NCBI RefSeq assembly: GCF_012275535.1
Contig: NZ_JAAVTK010000003.1
Coordinates: forward strand, 124,001-188,000
Direction: 5' to 3'
Source: Hymenobacter artigasi
GTDB taxonomy: Bacteria > Bacteroidota > Bacteroidia > Cytophagales > Hymenobacteraceae
DNA: 64,000 bases
Positions 40,898 to 48,639 of the stretch are shown piece by piece; within the stretch, counting starts at the first letter, position 1; every line of letters begins with the position of its first letter. Under the pieces are notes generated by a model. That model was given only the letters and a program-made list of their open reading frames with translations, was not told the origin of the DNA and did no database searches. The position numbers and the translations under genes were made by a program.

Positions 40898-41812
40898 ATG
40901 AATTTCTTCAACATCATCGACCTGCTGGCGGAAGCTGACCCCGACGTACTGGACCGTTTCAGTTCGCGCCGCGCCGTGTTCAACTCGCTGGGCACAGTGG
41001 CCCAGCGCACGGCCCTGGCCACGTCGCCGCTTTTTCTGGGCGCGCTATTTCAGAAAGCCTACGCCGGCACGGCCTCCCTGCCCACCGACATTCTGAACTA
41101 CGCCCTGACGCTGGAGCTGCTCGAAGCCGACTTCTACCGCCAGTTTCTCGCCGCCGGCCAGATTCCGGCCGGTGCCGACTTTAATGCCATCACCGTCATT
41201 AAAAACCATGAAGACGTGCACGTTGCCTACCTGCGCACCGCCATCATCGCGGCCGGGGGCACACCGGTTTCGGGCACGGCCACCACGGGCATCCGCTTCA
41301 ACCCCAGCCTGCTGCCCGCCACCTACGCCGACCAGCTGAAATACGCCCAGGTGCTGGAAGACACCGGCGTGCGCGCCTACAAAGGCCGCGCCGCCGAGCT
41401 GATTGGCACCGACTTGCTCACGCCGGTGCTGCAAATTCACTCCATTGAAGCCCGGCACGCGGCGCACATCCGCACCATGCGCGGCCAGCAGCCCTGGGTG
41501 AGCCTCGGCGACGACCTCGCCACCGATGCCCGGTTCCAGGCTGCTTACACCAGCGGCGTGGCCAGCAGCACGAAGACGGCCATCGCCCTGGGCGGCACTA
41601 CCTACGGCATTCCGGCCTACAACCCGGCCCAGCCCAGCCCGGCCGAGAGCAACCAGCAGCAGGGAGCCGCCGGCACCAAGCTCGCCGTGCTCATCACCAC
41701 GGGCATCGGCAGCACCACCTACTTGGCCGATGACGCCGCCGCCGCCTTCGACGAGCCCCTGCAGGCCGCCGAGGTGCTGGACAGCTCCCGCGCTGGGGGC
41801 CTGCTGGCGTAA
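40898..41812 (+). CDS. Tat-type ferritin-like protein, pair 2 member B
   Basis: A 304-residue paralogue of the pair 1 B protein. It begins MNFFNIIDLLAEADPDVLDRFSSRRAVF (Tat-like signal). Ligands are intact: LELLEADFY, NHEDVHVAYL, LEDTGVRAYKG, SIEARHAAHI. The C-terminal DEPLQAAEVLDSSRAGG tail matches the other B proteins. Together with pair 1 it shows a whole-pair duplication rather than duplication of single genes. Confidence 0.87.
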   Translation: MNFFNIIDLLAEADPDVLDRFSSRRAVFNSLGTVAQRTALATSPLFLGALFQKAYAGTASLPTDILNYALTLELLEADFYRQFLAAGQIPAGADFNAITVIKNHEDVHVAYLRTAIIAAGGTPVSGTATTGIRFNPSLLPATYADQLKYAQVLEDTGVRAYKGRAAELIGTDLLTPVLQIHSIEARHAAHIRTMRGQQPWVSLGDDLATDARFQAAYTSGVASSTKTAIALGGTTYGIPAYNPAQPSPAESNQQQGAAGTKLAVLITTGIGSTTYLADDAAAAFDEPLQAAEVLDSSRAGGLLA

Positions 41813-41825
41813 ATGCGGCTATCAA

Positions 41826-41889
41826 TCCGACGCAGGAGGAATCGGGGGCAGGCATTTGCTGGCTTTATCCAGATTCCTCCTGCATCGGA
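41826..41889. repeat. palindrome after ferritin pair 2
   Basis: Arms 41826-41843 and 41872-41889 (core GCAGGAGGAATC) pair with one mismatch around a 28-base loop. Confidence 0.75.
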
Positions 41890-41933
41890 ATAACAACGTC
41901 TGAGCAGCACTTTTTCGGCCGCCGGCCGGCTGT

Positions 41934-41962
41934 GCCCCGCCGCAGGGCGGGCTTTGTTTTTT
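41934..41962 (+). terminator. terminator after ferritin pair 2
   Basis: GCCCCGCC pairs with GGGCGGGC around GCA and is followed by TTTGTTTTTT. Confidence 0.7.
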
Positions 41963-41968
41963 AGGGCT

Positions 41969-42001
41969 TTGCAACCAATAGATGGGTAGCGAGTACCTTT
42001 G
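41969..42001 (+). promoter_or_regulatory. promoter of ferritin pair 3
   Basis: TTG at 41969-41971 and TACCTTTG at 41994-42001 are 22 bases apart, a good Bacteroidota promoter. It lies directly after the pair 2 terminator, so pair 3 is an independent transcription unit. Confidence 0.55.
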
Positions 42002-42055
42002 TAATGGCTGGAACCCGGCTTCTCGGGTTAGCGGGCTGGCTTGAATACTTTACCA

Positions 42056-42778
42056 ATGTCTGACCACACTTTTTTGCCCGCCTGGCGGGAGCAGTCGCTG
42101 GGGCGACGCGTGTTTCTACGGGTTTCGGCCGCTTCGGCTGCCTCAGTGGCCCTGATTGCGGCGGGTTGCTCCACCACCACTGTTACTCCCACCCCCGCCG
42201 ACCCCTACCAGCTGGCGCTGCCAACCGGCGACCCGGGCCTGCTGTACTTCGCCTACATGATGGCCCTGGCCCAGACCACCCTCTACCAGAAGGTGATGGA
42301 TGCCCCACCCACCGACCTGACCGCCGCCGAACGCGCCGTTTTCGTCGACCTGCGCGACCATAAAGTAGTGCACCAGCAAACCATCCGCTACCTCATCGAC
42401 CCCACGGGCATCAATCAGCTGCTGCCCACCGATTTTGCGTTCAGCCTCAGCAAGTTCACGCTGACCACCCGCGCCGGCGTACTGGCTGCCGCGCAACAGC
42501 TGGCCGACCTGGCCGCCGCGGCCTACCCCGTGCTGCTGACGTTGTTCACTACCAGCAGCATTCCGCAGCGCACCCTGCTTCTCAAGATGTCATCGGTACA
42601 GGCCCGCCACGCGGCGGCCGTACGCGACCTGCTCACGCCCGGCTCGTTTGCCAACAGCGACGTGGTGGACAGTGCCGGCCAGCTGCTCACCAAAACCCCT
42701 ACCGAGGTGATAGCGGCCCTGGCCCCCTACTTCGCTCCTTACGTTATTTCCGTGGCCGGCCTGGCTGTTCCTGTATGA
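42056..42778 (+). CDS. degenerate ferritin-like Tat lipoprotein, pair 3 member A
   Basis: A 240-residue homologue of the A proteins, with Tat-like LGRRVFLRVSAASA and lipobox AAGC (Cys38). Aligned to pair 1, every metal-ligand Glu is gone: ALEQLE reads MALAQ, HEAIH reads HKVVH, FEDLG reads LADLA and SVEARH reads SVQARH. The fold and export signal are otherwise kept. It therefore cannot hold the standard di-iron site and may be structural or bind something else. I use the ATG at 42056, not the TTG at 42041. Its stop overlaps the next start (ATGA). Confidence 0.82.
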   Translation: MSDHTFLPAWREQSLGRRVFLRVSAASAASVALIAAGCSTTTVTPTPADPYQLALPTGDPGLLYFAYMMALAQTTLYQKVMDAPPTDLTAAERAVFVDLRDHKVVHQQTIRYLIDPTGINQLLPTDFAFSLSKFTLTTRAGVLAAAQQLADLAAAAYPVLLTLFTTSSIPQRTLLLKMSSVQARHAAAVRDLLTPGSFANSDVVDSAGQLLTKTPTEVIAALAPYFAPYVISVAGLAVPV

Positions 42779-43626
42779 AGCTGATTTCCCTTCTCGACCA
42801 ATTGGCCGCCACCCCAGCCACTGCCGCGCCGGCTCCCCGCCGCGCCCTGCTGGCCCAACTGGGCCGCGCCGCCGTGGCGGCACTGCCGCTGGGTGCCACG
42901 GCACTGTCTGTCGCCGCCGCGCCCACCGACACGTCCTACGATGCCGTAACGCAGCTGCTCCTGCTGGAGCGTACTCAGGTGGCGCTTTACACCCAGGGCC
43001 TGGCGGCCCCCGGCCTAATCCCTACGGCCCAGACCGCCGATTTCCAGCGCATGCTGGCCCACCAAACCCAGCATGCTGCCCTGCTGCTGAAAGCGCTGCA
43101 GGATGCCGGCGCGGTGGTGCCGGTCCTGCCCCGGTTCGATTTCAGCGGCCGGCACAGCGTAGCCACCAACCCGGAGCTGTTCCCGGCCGTGCTCACCAGC
43201 TACGATGCCTTTCTGGCCCTGGCCCAGCAGCTGGAAGACCTGGGCGTGCGCATTTACAAGAACTACATCTTCATTATCACCGACCCGCAGCTTCTCCGAG
43301 CATTCCTGCGCATTCACTCCGTTGAGGCCGAGCATTCGGCCCACATTCGGGGGCTGCGCAAGAGCCGGGGCGCAGTAGTGCAGCACTGGCCCAGCGAGGA
43401 AGATGCCGCCATTGTGCGGCCCACCGCCGCGCAGGGCCTGACCACGGCCGCTACCGGCGGCGAGGAAACGGGCGTTCAGTACCTGACGCCGGGGGTGCCG
43501 GTGCCGTTCGCTTCGTTCCTGCTCATCAGCACCAACACGGCTATTCACGACCCGGCGCTGGCTGAGGCTTTTGATGAGCCCGTAAGCAGCGCAGTAGCCC
43601 AGACGGCCCTCAACCTGTTCGTCTGA
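42775..43626 (+). CDS. partly degenerate ferritin-like protein, pair 3 member B
   Basis: A 283-residue homologue of the B proteins, with a Tat-like APRRALLAQLG signal. Ligands are half kept: the first Glu in LLLLERTQ, LEDLGVRIYKN and SVEAEHSAH remain, while HEDSH is HQTQH. The tail ADEAFDEPVSSAVA resembles the B tails. It is translationally coupled to member A by a 4-base overlap, unlike the spaced genes of pairs 1 and 2, and is clearly more diverged from them than they are from each other. Confidence 0.82.
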   Translation: MKLISLLDQLAATPATAAPAPRRALLAQLGRAAVAALPLGATALSVAAAPTDTSYDAVTQLLLLERTQVALYTQGLAAPGLIPTAQTADFQRMLAHQTQHAALLLKALQDAGAVVPVLPRFDFSGRHSVATNPELFPAVLTSYDAFLALAQQLEDLGVRIYKNYIFIITDPQLLRAFLRIHSVEAEHSAHIRGLRKSRGAVVQHWPSEEDAAIVRPTAAQGLTTAATGGEETGVQYLTPGVPVPFASFLLISTNTAIHDPALAEAFDEPVSSAVAQTALNLFV

Positions 43627-43658
43627 GCAGTAGTTGTAAGATTTCGGCTTTTTATTCG

Positions 43659-43685
43659 AAAAGAGTGGCCCTGGCTGCTCTTTTT
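43659..43685 (+). terminator. probable terminator after ferritin pair 3
   Basis: AAAAGAG and CTCTTTTT form a stem with mismatches inside, around GGCCCTGGC. It ends in five T. Confidence 0.5.
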
Positions 43686-43837
43686 GCGTATCGGGGCAGC
43701 TGATGTACCGCTTCAGGTGCCTCGGGGATTGTGAAAATATCGAGTATATATAGTAACTTTAATATCGCGCAGTCTGGCTTACCAATAAAACCGGCTGCTT
43801 ATTTACCTGTTATTTCACCGTCCTTTTTCCTTCCGCT

Positions 43838-44035
43838 ATGCTAGACTACATGAAAATGATTCTGACCAAAGTCAGCTTCAACAAGGCCCTATTTGAGAAA
43901 GAGTTGCGCAAGGCGCTCAATGTAATCCCCTCCATTGAGGTGCCTGATTTCCGCACCTGGTGCTACCGGCAGTTTGCCCGCATCTACCGGCGGGTGCTGA
44001 AGCGGGTATTTGGCGAGCTTAGCTTGGGCATGTAG
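43838..44035 (+). CDS. small protein of unknown function
   Basis: A 65-residue, basic, mostly helical protein (MLDYMKMILTKVSFNKALFEKELRK and so on is the pattern of an amphipathic helix at 12-28). No family is recognised. It has an ATG start and an AT-rich upstream region (43730-43800), which supports it being a real gene; such short proteins are common in this group. It is followed by a 22-bp perfect palindrome. Confidence 0.5.
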   Translation: MLDYMKMILTKVSFNKALFEKELRKALNVIPSIEVPDFRTWCYRQFARIYRRVLKRVFGELSLGM

Positions 44036-44038
44036 CCC

Positions 44039-44107
44039 TGTGCGGTAAGCTTTAGCTTGCTGTTAGTCAGTTTTTCGTTGATTCGGCAAGCTAAAGCTTA
44101 CCGCACA
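44039..44107. repeat. perfect 22-bp palindrome carrying the queG stop codon
   Basis: Arms 44039-44060 and 44086-44107 (core TGCGGTAAGCTTTAGCTTGC) are perfect complements. The last codon and stop of queG (CGG TAA, minus strand) are part of the right arm. Confidence 0.85.
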
Positions 44108-45033
44108 TCTGTTACAAACTTGATGTTCCGTTTCAGGCCTTCGTAGCCCGTGCGCTTCACGGCCGACTGCCGGAACAGCTCCGTAAATAATTCGTGGGTG
44201 ATTTCGCGCCAGTCGCCGGGCGTCAGGTCTTTGAGACCGGGCGCGGGGTTGAACTGGGGCTCGTTGTGCGGCTTCGAAAAGCGGTTCCACGGGCACACGT
44301 CCTGGCAGATGTCACAGCCGAATACCCAGTTGCCAAACTGCCCGGCCACTTCGGTCGGAATCTGGTCTTTGAGCTCGATGGTGAAGTAGCTGATGCACTT
44401 GCTGCCGTCCACCACGTAAGGCTCGGTGATGGCCTGGGTGGGGCAGGCGTCCACGCACTTGGTGCAGGTGCCGCAGTAGTCCCGGATGGGGCCATCGGCG
44501 GGCAGTTCTACGTCCACAATCAGCTCGGCGATGAAGTAGAACGAGCCGTGGCCGGGCGTTATCAGGTTCGCGTTTTTACCCACCCAGCCGAGGCCCGATT
44601 TCTTGGCCCAGGCCTTGTCCAGCACCGGCGCAGAATCGACGAAGCAGCGCCCGCCAATGGCCCCGATTTCGGCTTCCATGTCGCCCAGCAGCGTTTTCAG
44701 CTTGTCTTTGATGACGAAGTGGTAGTCGCGGCCGTAGGCGTACTTGCTGATTTTCAGGGTGTCATCAGGCTGCTGGGTTTCGGGCGCGGGGTAGTAGTTG
44801 AGCAGCAGCGAAATCACCGATTTGGCCCCGTCCACCAGTAGGCGCGGGTCTAGTCGCTTGTCGAAGTGGTTCTCCATGTAGCCCATCTTGCCATTCATGC
44901 GGCGCGTGAGCCAGGTTTCGAGGCGCGGGGCTTCTTCCTCCAGAAATTCGGCCTTTGAAATACCGCAGGCCATAAAGCCGAGCTCCGCCGCGCGGCGCTT
45001 TATGAACGGGGCCCATTGGGATTGGGGAAGCAT
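44098..45033 (-). CDS. queG: epoxyqueuosine reductase
   Basis: A 311-residue cobalamin- and Fe-S-dependent enzyme that reduces epoxyqueuosine to queuosine at the wobble base of tRNA. The two [4Fe-4S] Cys sets are visible: [16 protein letters not shown] and [23 protein letters not shown] is family-typical. I start at the ATG at 45033 (MLPQSQW); the upstream frame crosses a terminator and a palindrome. The C-terminal end is set by the palindrome at 44039, and the protein lacks the HEAT-like extension found in some homologues. Confidence 0.9.
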   Translation of the reverse strand: MLPQSQWAPFIKRRAAELGFMACGISKAEFLEEEAPRLETWLTRRMNGKMGYMENHFDKRLDPRLLVDGAKSVISLLLNYYPAPETQQPDDTLKISKYAYGRDYHFVIKDKLKTLLGDMEAEIGAIGGRCFVDSAPVLDKAWAKKSGLGWVGKNANLITPGHGSFYFIAELIVDVELPADGPIRDYCGTCTKCVDACPTQAITEPYVVDGSKCISYFTIELKDQIPTEVAGQFGNWVFGCDICQDVCPWNRFSKPHNEPQFNPAPGLKDLTPGDWREITHELFTELFRQSAVKRTGYEGLKRNIKFVTDVR

Positions 45034-45063
45034 GGGCAATGGGGCTAAAGGGGCTGCAAAGAA

Positions 45064-45094
45064 ACAGAAAACGCGCCGCTGAGGGCGGCGCGTT
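45064..45094 (-). terminator. terminator after ruvB
   Basis: On the minus strand AACGCGCCGC pairs with GCGGCGCGTT around CCTCA and is followed by TTCTGTTTCTTT. It separates ruvB from queG. Confidence 0.75.
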
Positions 45095-45104
45095 CCGTTG
45101 AGTG

Positions 45105-45178
45105 TACCGTGGACTCTGCGAGTCCGCGCGTGGGTAGTTCGAGTATTGTTCATTCGCGGACTCGCAGAGTCCACGGTA
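45105..45178. repeat. palindrome, CTGCGAGTCCGCG family, copy 2
   Basis: Arms 45105-45128 and 45155-45178 are perfect 24-bp complements (TACCGTGGACTCTGCGAGTC, continuing CGCG). It ends two bases from the ruvB stop codon, just as copy 1 abuts the aroC stop. Confidence 0.85.
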
Positions 45179-45180
45179 GA

Positions 45181-46236
45181 CTACGACGTTATCTCGTCGA
45201 ACAGGCTGGTGCCGTTGTTGCCGCGCAGGTGGTTTGGCAACAGCCGCCCCAAGTGCTGGTACGCCGCCTCCGTGGCCTCACGGCCACGACTGGTACGCTT
45301 GATGTATCCTTCCTGAATCAGGAACGGCTCGTACACTTCCTCGATGGTTTCGCCTTCCTCGCCGCAAGCCGTGGCAATGGTGCTGATGCCCACCGGACCG
45401 CCCTTGAACTTGTCGATGATGGTGGTGAGAATGCGCTTGTCCATGTCGTCAAGGCCACGGGCATCCACGTCGAGGGCATTGAGGGCAAACTGCGCGATTT
45501 CGACCGTGATGGTGCCATCACCCTTGATTTGGGCGAAGTCGCGGGTACGGCGCAGCAGGTTGTTGGCAATGCGCGGGGTACCGCGCGAACGGCGGGCAAT
45601 TTCAAAGGCCGCATCCTCGTGAATGGGCGTACCGAGAATTTCGGCAGAGCGCAGCACAATGGTAGTCAGCAGCTTCGAGTCGTAGTATTCGAGGCGGGCC
45701 GAGATGCCGAAGCGGGCCCGCAGCGGGGCCGTGAGCATGCCCGAGCGCGTGGTAGCGCCCACCAGGGTGAAGGGCGACAGCGAAATCTGCACCGAGCGGG
45801 CATTCGGGCCCGAATCGAGCATGATGTCGATGCGGTAGTCTTCCATCGCCGAGTACAGGTACTCCTCCACCACGGGGTTGAGGCGGTGGATTTCATCGAT
45901 GAACAGCACGTCGTGCGGCTCCAGGTTGGTAAGCAGGCCGGCCAGGTCGCTGGGCTTGTCGAGCACCGGGCCGCTGGTCATCTTGATGCCCGAACCCAGT
46001 TCGTTGGCGATGATGTGCGAGAGGGTGGTTTTGCCCAGGCCGGGAGGGCCGTGCAGCAGGACGTGGTCGAGGGCATCGCCGCGCATTTTGGCGGCGGCCA
46101 CGAAGACTTTCAGGTTCTCCAGAATCTTCTCCTGGCCCGTGAAATCATCGAAACTGAGCGGACGAAGGGCTTTATCGATGTCCTTGTCGGTGGCATCGAA
46201 GTGCTCGTTGTCGCCGGTGAGATAGGCTTCGCGCAT
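45181..46236 (-). CDS. ruvB: Holliday-junction branch-migration helicase RuvB
   Basis: A 351-residue AAA+ ATPase that drives branch migration with RuvA in recombination and repair. Walker [10 protein letters not shown] (about 63-71), Walker [10 protein letters not shown], sensor [19 protein letters not shown] (about 160-178) and the C-terminal winged helix (EEPFL-like [18 protein letters not shown]) are all present. Length is normal. It is not next to ruvA or ruvC. A GCCGAGGCATCTC palindrome lies about 90 bases upstream. Confidence 0.97.
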   Translation of the reverse strand: MREAYLTGDNEHFDATDKDIDKALRPLSFDDFTGQEKILENLKVFVAAAKMRGDALDHVLLHGPPGLGKTTLSHIIANELGSGIKMTSGPVLDKPSDLAGLLTNLEPHDVLFIDEIHRLNPVVEEYLYSAMEDYRIDIMLDSGPNARSVQISLSPFTLVGATTRSGMLTAPLRARFGISARLEYYDSKLLTTIVLRSAEILGTPIHEDAAFEIARRSRGTPRIANNLLRRTRDFAQIKGDGTITVEIAQFALNALDVDARGLDDMDKRILTTIIDKFKGGPVGISTIATACGEEGETIEEVYEPFLIQEGYIKRTSRGREATEAAYQHLGRLLPNHLRGNNGTSLFDEITS

Positions 46237-46327
46237 AATGATATTGCTAAAATGATTGGTCGCTTTTTGCTAAGTTAATGAGTAACTTATTTGAGTGTAA
46301 AAAAGCTCCTTTGGCAAAGAATAAATA

Positions 46328-46424
46328 ACGTCATGCCGAGCGCAGCCGAGGCATCTCGCGTGCAATAGTGACCCAATCGGTCAATGAAGCGAGCGAGATG
46401 CCTCGGCTGCGCTCGGCATGACGT
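46328..46424. repeat. palindrome, GCCGAGGCATCTC family
   Basis: Arms 46328-46359 and 46393-46424 are perfect 32-bp complements with the same core as at 4825 and a 33-base loop. The stretch after the left arm (TGCAATAGTGACCCAATCG) resembles the loop of the 6109 copy, so the loops are related too. Confidence 0.88.
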
Positions 46425-46445
46425 GCTTCTTAACAAAAACCGCTA

Positions 46446-46793
46446 CTACTCGTGCAGCAGCACTTCAATGTCCAGATGCAGCCAGTCGGTTTCCCAGGAT
46501 TTGTGATTGAGACGCGCTGTAAGGTGCTTGCCGGCGTCGAGCAGGCGGGCCACGGTTTCGTTGCGGCCCTCGGGCAAGTAGCCGAGCCAGACGTTGGCGG
46601 GGTCGGTGGCGGGGGCGGTGTGCACCTGCACAGCCCAGTCGTCGTAGTGGTTGTCGGGCTCGCGGCTGAGCTGCAGGGCCTGCCCCACTTTGAGCTTGGG
46701 CTCGTACTTCTCCAAGTTGGGGCGGTGCGAGGTGCCGGCCACGAGGCATTCGAGCAGCACGAGGGGTTCGGTAGCAGGGACGACTTTCATCAT
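46446..46793 (-). CDS. stand-alone HIRAN-domain protein
   Basis: A 115-residue protein that is essentially one HIRAN domain (about 10-110): LECLVAGTSHR, VGQALQLSREPDNHYDDWAVQVH, VWLGYLPEGRNETVARLLDAGKHL. In eukaryotic HLTF the domain binds DNA 3' ends; bacterial stand-alone copies are not characterised. Either of two adjacent ATGs (46793 or 46790) may be used. It lies upstream of ruvB on the same strand, separated by a palindrome. Confidence 0.8.
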   Translation of the reverse strand: MMKVVPATEPLVLLECLVAGTSHRPNLEKYEPKLKVGQALQLSREPDNHYDDWAVQVHTAPATDPANVWLGYLPEGRNETVARLLDAGKHLTARLNHKSWETDWLHLDIEVLLHE

Positions 46794-46802
46794 GGGGCCA
46801 AA

Positions 46803-47102
46803 TTACGGCATAGGCGGCGGGTTTTTACGGTCCCACCAATGGCGGTATTCTGCCGACAGCACATTAAAAGAGATTAACCAAGCGATTACACAGCCGGCTA
46901 ACCAAGCTACACCACCGGCTAAGTAACCAAATATGCACAGGCCTCCATCGCAGCCGCCGTCACCCCTCCAGTTTATGCCCCTCACGAACAGCGTTACTAT
47001 GCCACAAGCAAGCAACCAAAGCAACGTGCCACGCCAGCCCAGCGGGTAACATATTGCTCCAAGCACTACAGCAGCTAAGACAAGAATAAGAATTAATTCC
47101 AA
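46803..47102 (-). CDS. small membrane protein of unknown function
   Basis: About 99 residues with three hydrophobic helices (LILILVLAAVVLGAICYPL, TLLWLLACGIVTLFV, GGVAWLAGCVIAWLISF) and a Gly/Asp/Cys segment between the second and third. No ATG fits; the frame extends to a TTG at 47165, but that start lies inside the glutaryl-CoA dehydrogenase terminator, so I prefer the TTG at 47102. The 10-base gap to the HIRAN gene suggests cotranscription. Confidence 0.5.
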   Translation of the reverse strand: MELILILVLAAVVLGAICYPLGWRGTLLWLLACGIVTLFVRGINWRGDGGCDGGLCIFGYLAGGVAWLAGCVIAWLISFNVLSAEYRHWWDRKNPPPMP

Positions 47103-47137
47103 GTAGAAGGTGCCGCTGGTTTGAGGTAAATAAAAGC

Positions 47138-47165
47138 CGGCCGCCTCAGATGAAGCGGCCGGCAA
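47138..47165 (-). terminator. terminator after the acyl-CoA dehydrogenase gene
   Basis: On the minus strand GCCGGCCGC pairs with GCGGCCGGC and is followed by TTTTATTTA, about 35 bases after the stop. Confidence 0.75.
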
Positions 47166-47199
47166 TGTGACTAGTATCTAAGCAAACTTCGGCCAAAAC

Positions 47200-48435
47200 C
47201 TACTTAAACGCCTGAATTCCAGTAATATCTGCACCCGTAATCAGCAGGTGAATATCGTGCGTGCCCTCGTAGGTAATCACTGACTCCAGGTTCATCATGT
47301 GGCGCATGATGGGATACTCGCCCGTGATGCCCATGCCGCCGTGAATCTGGCGGGCTTCGCGGGCGACGTGCAGGGCCATATCGACCGAGTTGCGCTTGGC
47401 CATCGAGATTTGGGCGCTGGTGGCTTTGCCTTCGTTTTTGAGCACGCCCAGGCGCCAGGCCATGAGTTGGGCCTTGGTGATTTCGGTAATCATCTCAGCC
47501 AGCTTCTTCTGCTGGAGCTGGAAGCCGCCGATGGGCTGGCCGAACTGCTCGCGCTGCAGCGAATACTTCAGGGCCGATTCGTAGCAGTCGATGGCCGCGC
47601 CGATGGCACCCCAGGCAATGCCGAAGCGAGCCGAATCGAGGCAGGACAGCGGGCCTTTGAGGCCGTCGATGTTGGGCAGAATGTTCTCCTTGGGGATTTT
47701 CACGTCCTCAAACACCAGTTCGCCGGTGGTGCTGGCGCGCAGGCTCCACTTGTTGTGGATTTCGGGGGTGCTGAAGCCTTCCATGCCGCGCTCCACGATG
47801 ACGCCCTTGATGCGGCCCTGCTCGTTTTTGGCCCACACCACGGCCACCTGGCACTCGGGCGAGTTCGAAATCCAGAGCTTGGCGCCGTTCAGCAAGTAAT
47901 GGTCGCCCATGTCCTTGATGTTGGTGGTCATGCCGCCGGGGTTCGAGCCGTGGTCGGGCTCGGTGAGGCCGAAGCAGCCCAGCCACTCGCCGCTGGCGAG
48001 CTTGGGCAGGTACTTGTTGCGCTGCTCCTCCGAGCCGTAGGCATAGATGGGGAACATCACCAGCGAGCCCTGCACCGAGGCGGTGGAGCGCATGCCGGAG
48101 TCGCCGCGCTCAATTTCCTGCATGATGAGGCCGTAGCTAATGTAGTCAAGGCCGCCGCCGCCGTACTCCTGCGGGATGGTGGGACCGAAAGCGCCCACGT
48201 CGCCGAACTTCTTCACGATTTCGCTCGGGAAGTGTGCGTCCTGCGCCCATTTCTCGATGTTGGGGCTGATTTCCTTCTTGACGAAATCGCGGATGGACTG
48301 GCGGATGAGCAGGTGCTCCTCGGTCAGCAGGCCGTCGAGGTCGAAATAATCGGTGAAGCCGTTGGCGTTGGTGCTGCCTTTCTGGGCGGTGTGGGCTTTG
48401 GCTTCGGGGGAGAGAACGTCGGCTTCGGAGGACAT
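47200..48435 (-). CDS. acyl-CoA dehydrogenase, glutaryl-CoA dehydrogenase-like
   Basis: A 411-residue FAD enzyme. The sequence follows glutaryl-CoA dehydrogenase rather than straight-chain dehydrogenases: RSTASVQGSLVM (about 113-124), GCFGLTEPDHGSNPGGM (about 150-166) with the Arg-to-Asn region typical of the group, and the catalytic Glu in ITYEGTHDIHLL (about 385-396). It would oxidise and decarboxylate glutaryl-CoA to crotonyl-CoA in lysine/tryptophan breakdown, passing electrons to ETF. It has a terminator and a -7 box (TATCTTTG, 48478-48471), so it is monocistronic. Confidence 0.9.
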   Translation of the reverse strand: MSSEADVLSPEAKAHTAQKGSTNANGFTDYFDLDGLLTEEHLLIRQSIRDFVKKEISPNIEKWAQDAHFPSEIVKKFGDVGAFGPTIPQEYGGGGLDYISYGLIMQEIERGDSGMRSTASVQGSLVMFPIYAYGSEEQRNKYLPKLASGEWLGCFGLTEPDHGSNPGGMTTNIKDMGDHYLLNGAKLWISNSPECQVAVVWAKNEQGRIKGVIVERGMEGFSTPEIHNKWSLRASTTGELVFEDVKIPKENILPNIDGLKGPLSCLDSARFGIAWGAIGAAIDCYESALKYSLQREQFGQPIGGFQLQQKKLAEMITEITKAQLMAWRLGVLKNEGKATSAQISMAKRNSVDMALHVAREARQIHGGMGITGEYPIMRHMMNLESVITYEGTHDIHLLITGADITGIQAFK

Positions 48436-48639
48436 GGGCGGAGATTGGGAGTTGGAGGTGGGAATTTCAGCAAAGATAACAGGCCGGCCGCTGGGCGGTA
48501 GCGCCTGGGAGTAAGTACTAAAGCCGAATAATCGGCCGTCGGTTCGGCCACGGCCGGCAATTTCTCGTTTCTTTACCTCACTCCCACCCGGGTGAGCCGC
48601 CGCTCACGCCACCCGCTTTGTTCCTCCAACCCGCTCCTT

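Noticed and set aside
47103..47165. Longer N-terminus of the small membrane protein (start TTG at 47165)
   Set aside because: It would lie inside the intrinsic terminator of the acyl-CoA dehydrogenase gene; the TTG at 47102 is more plausible.
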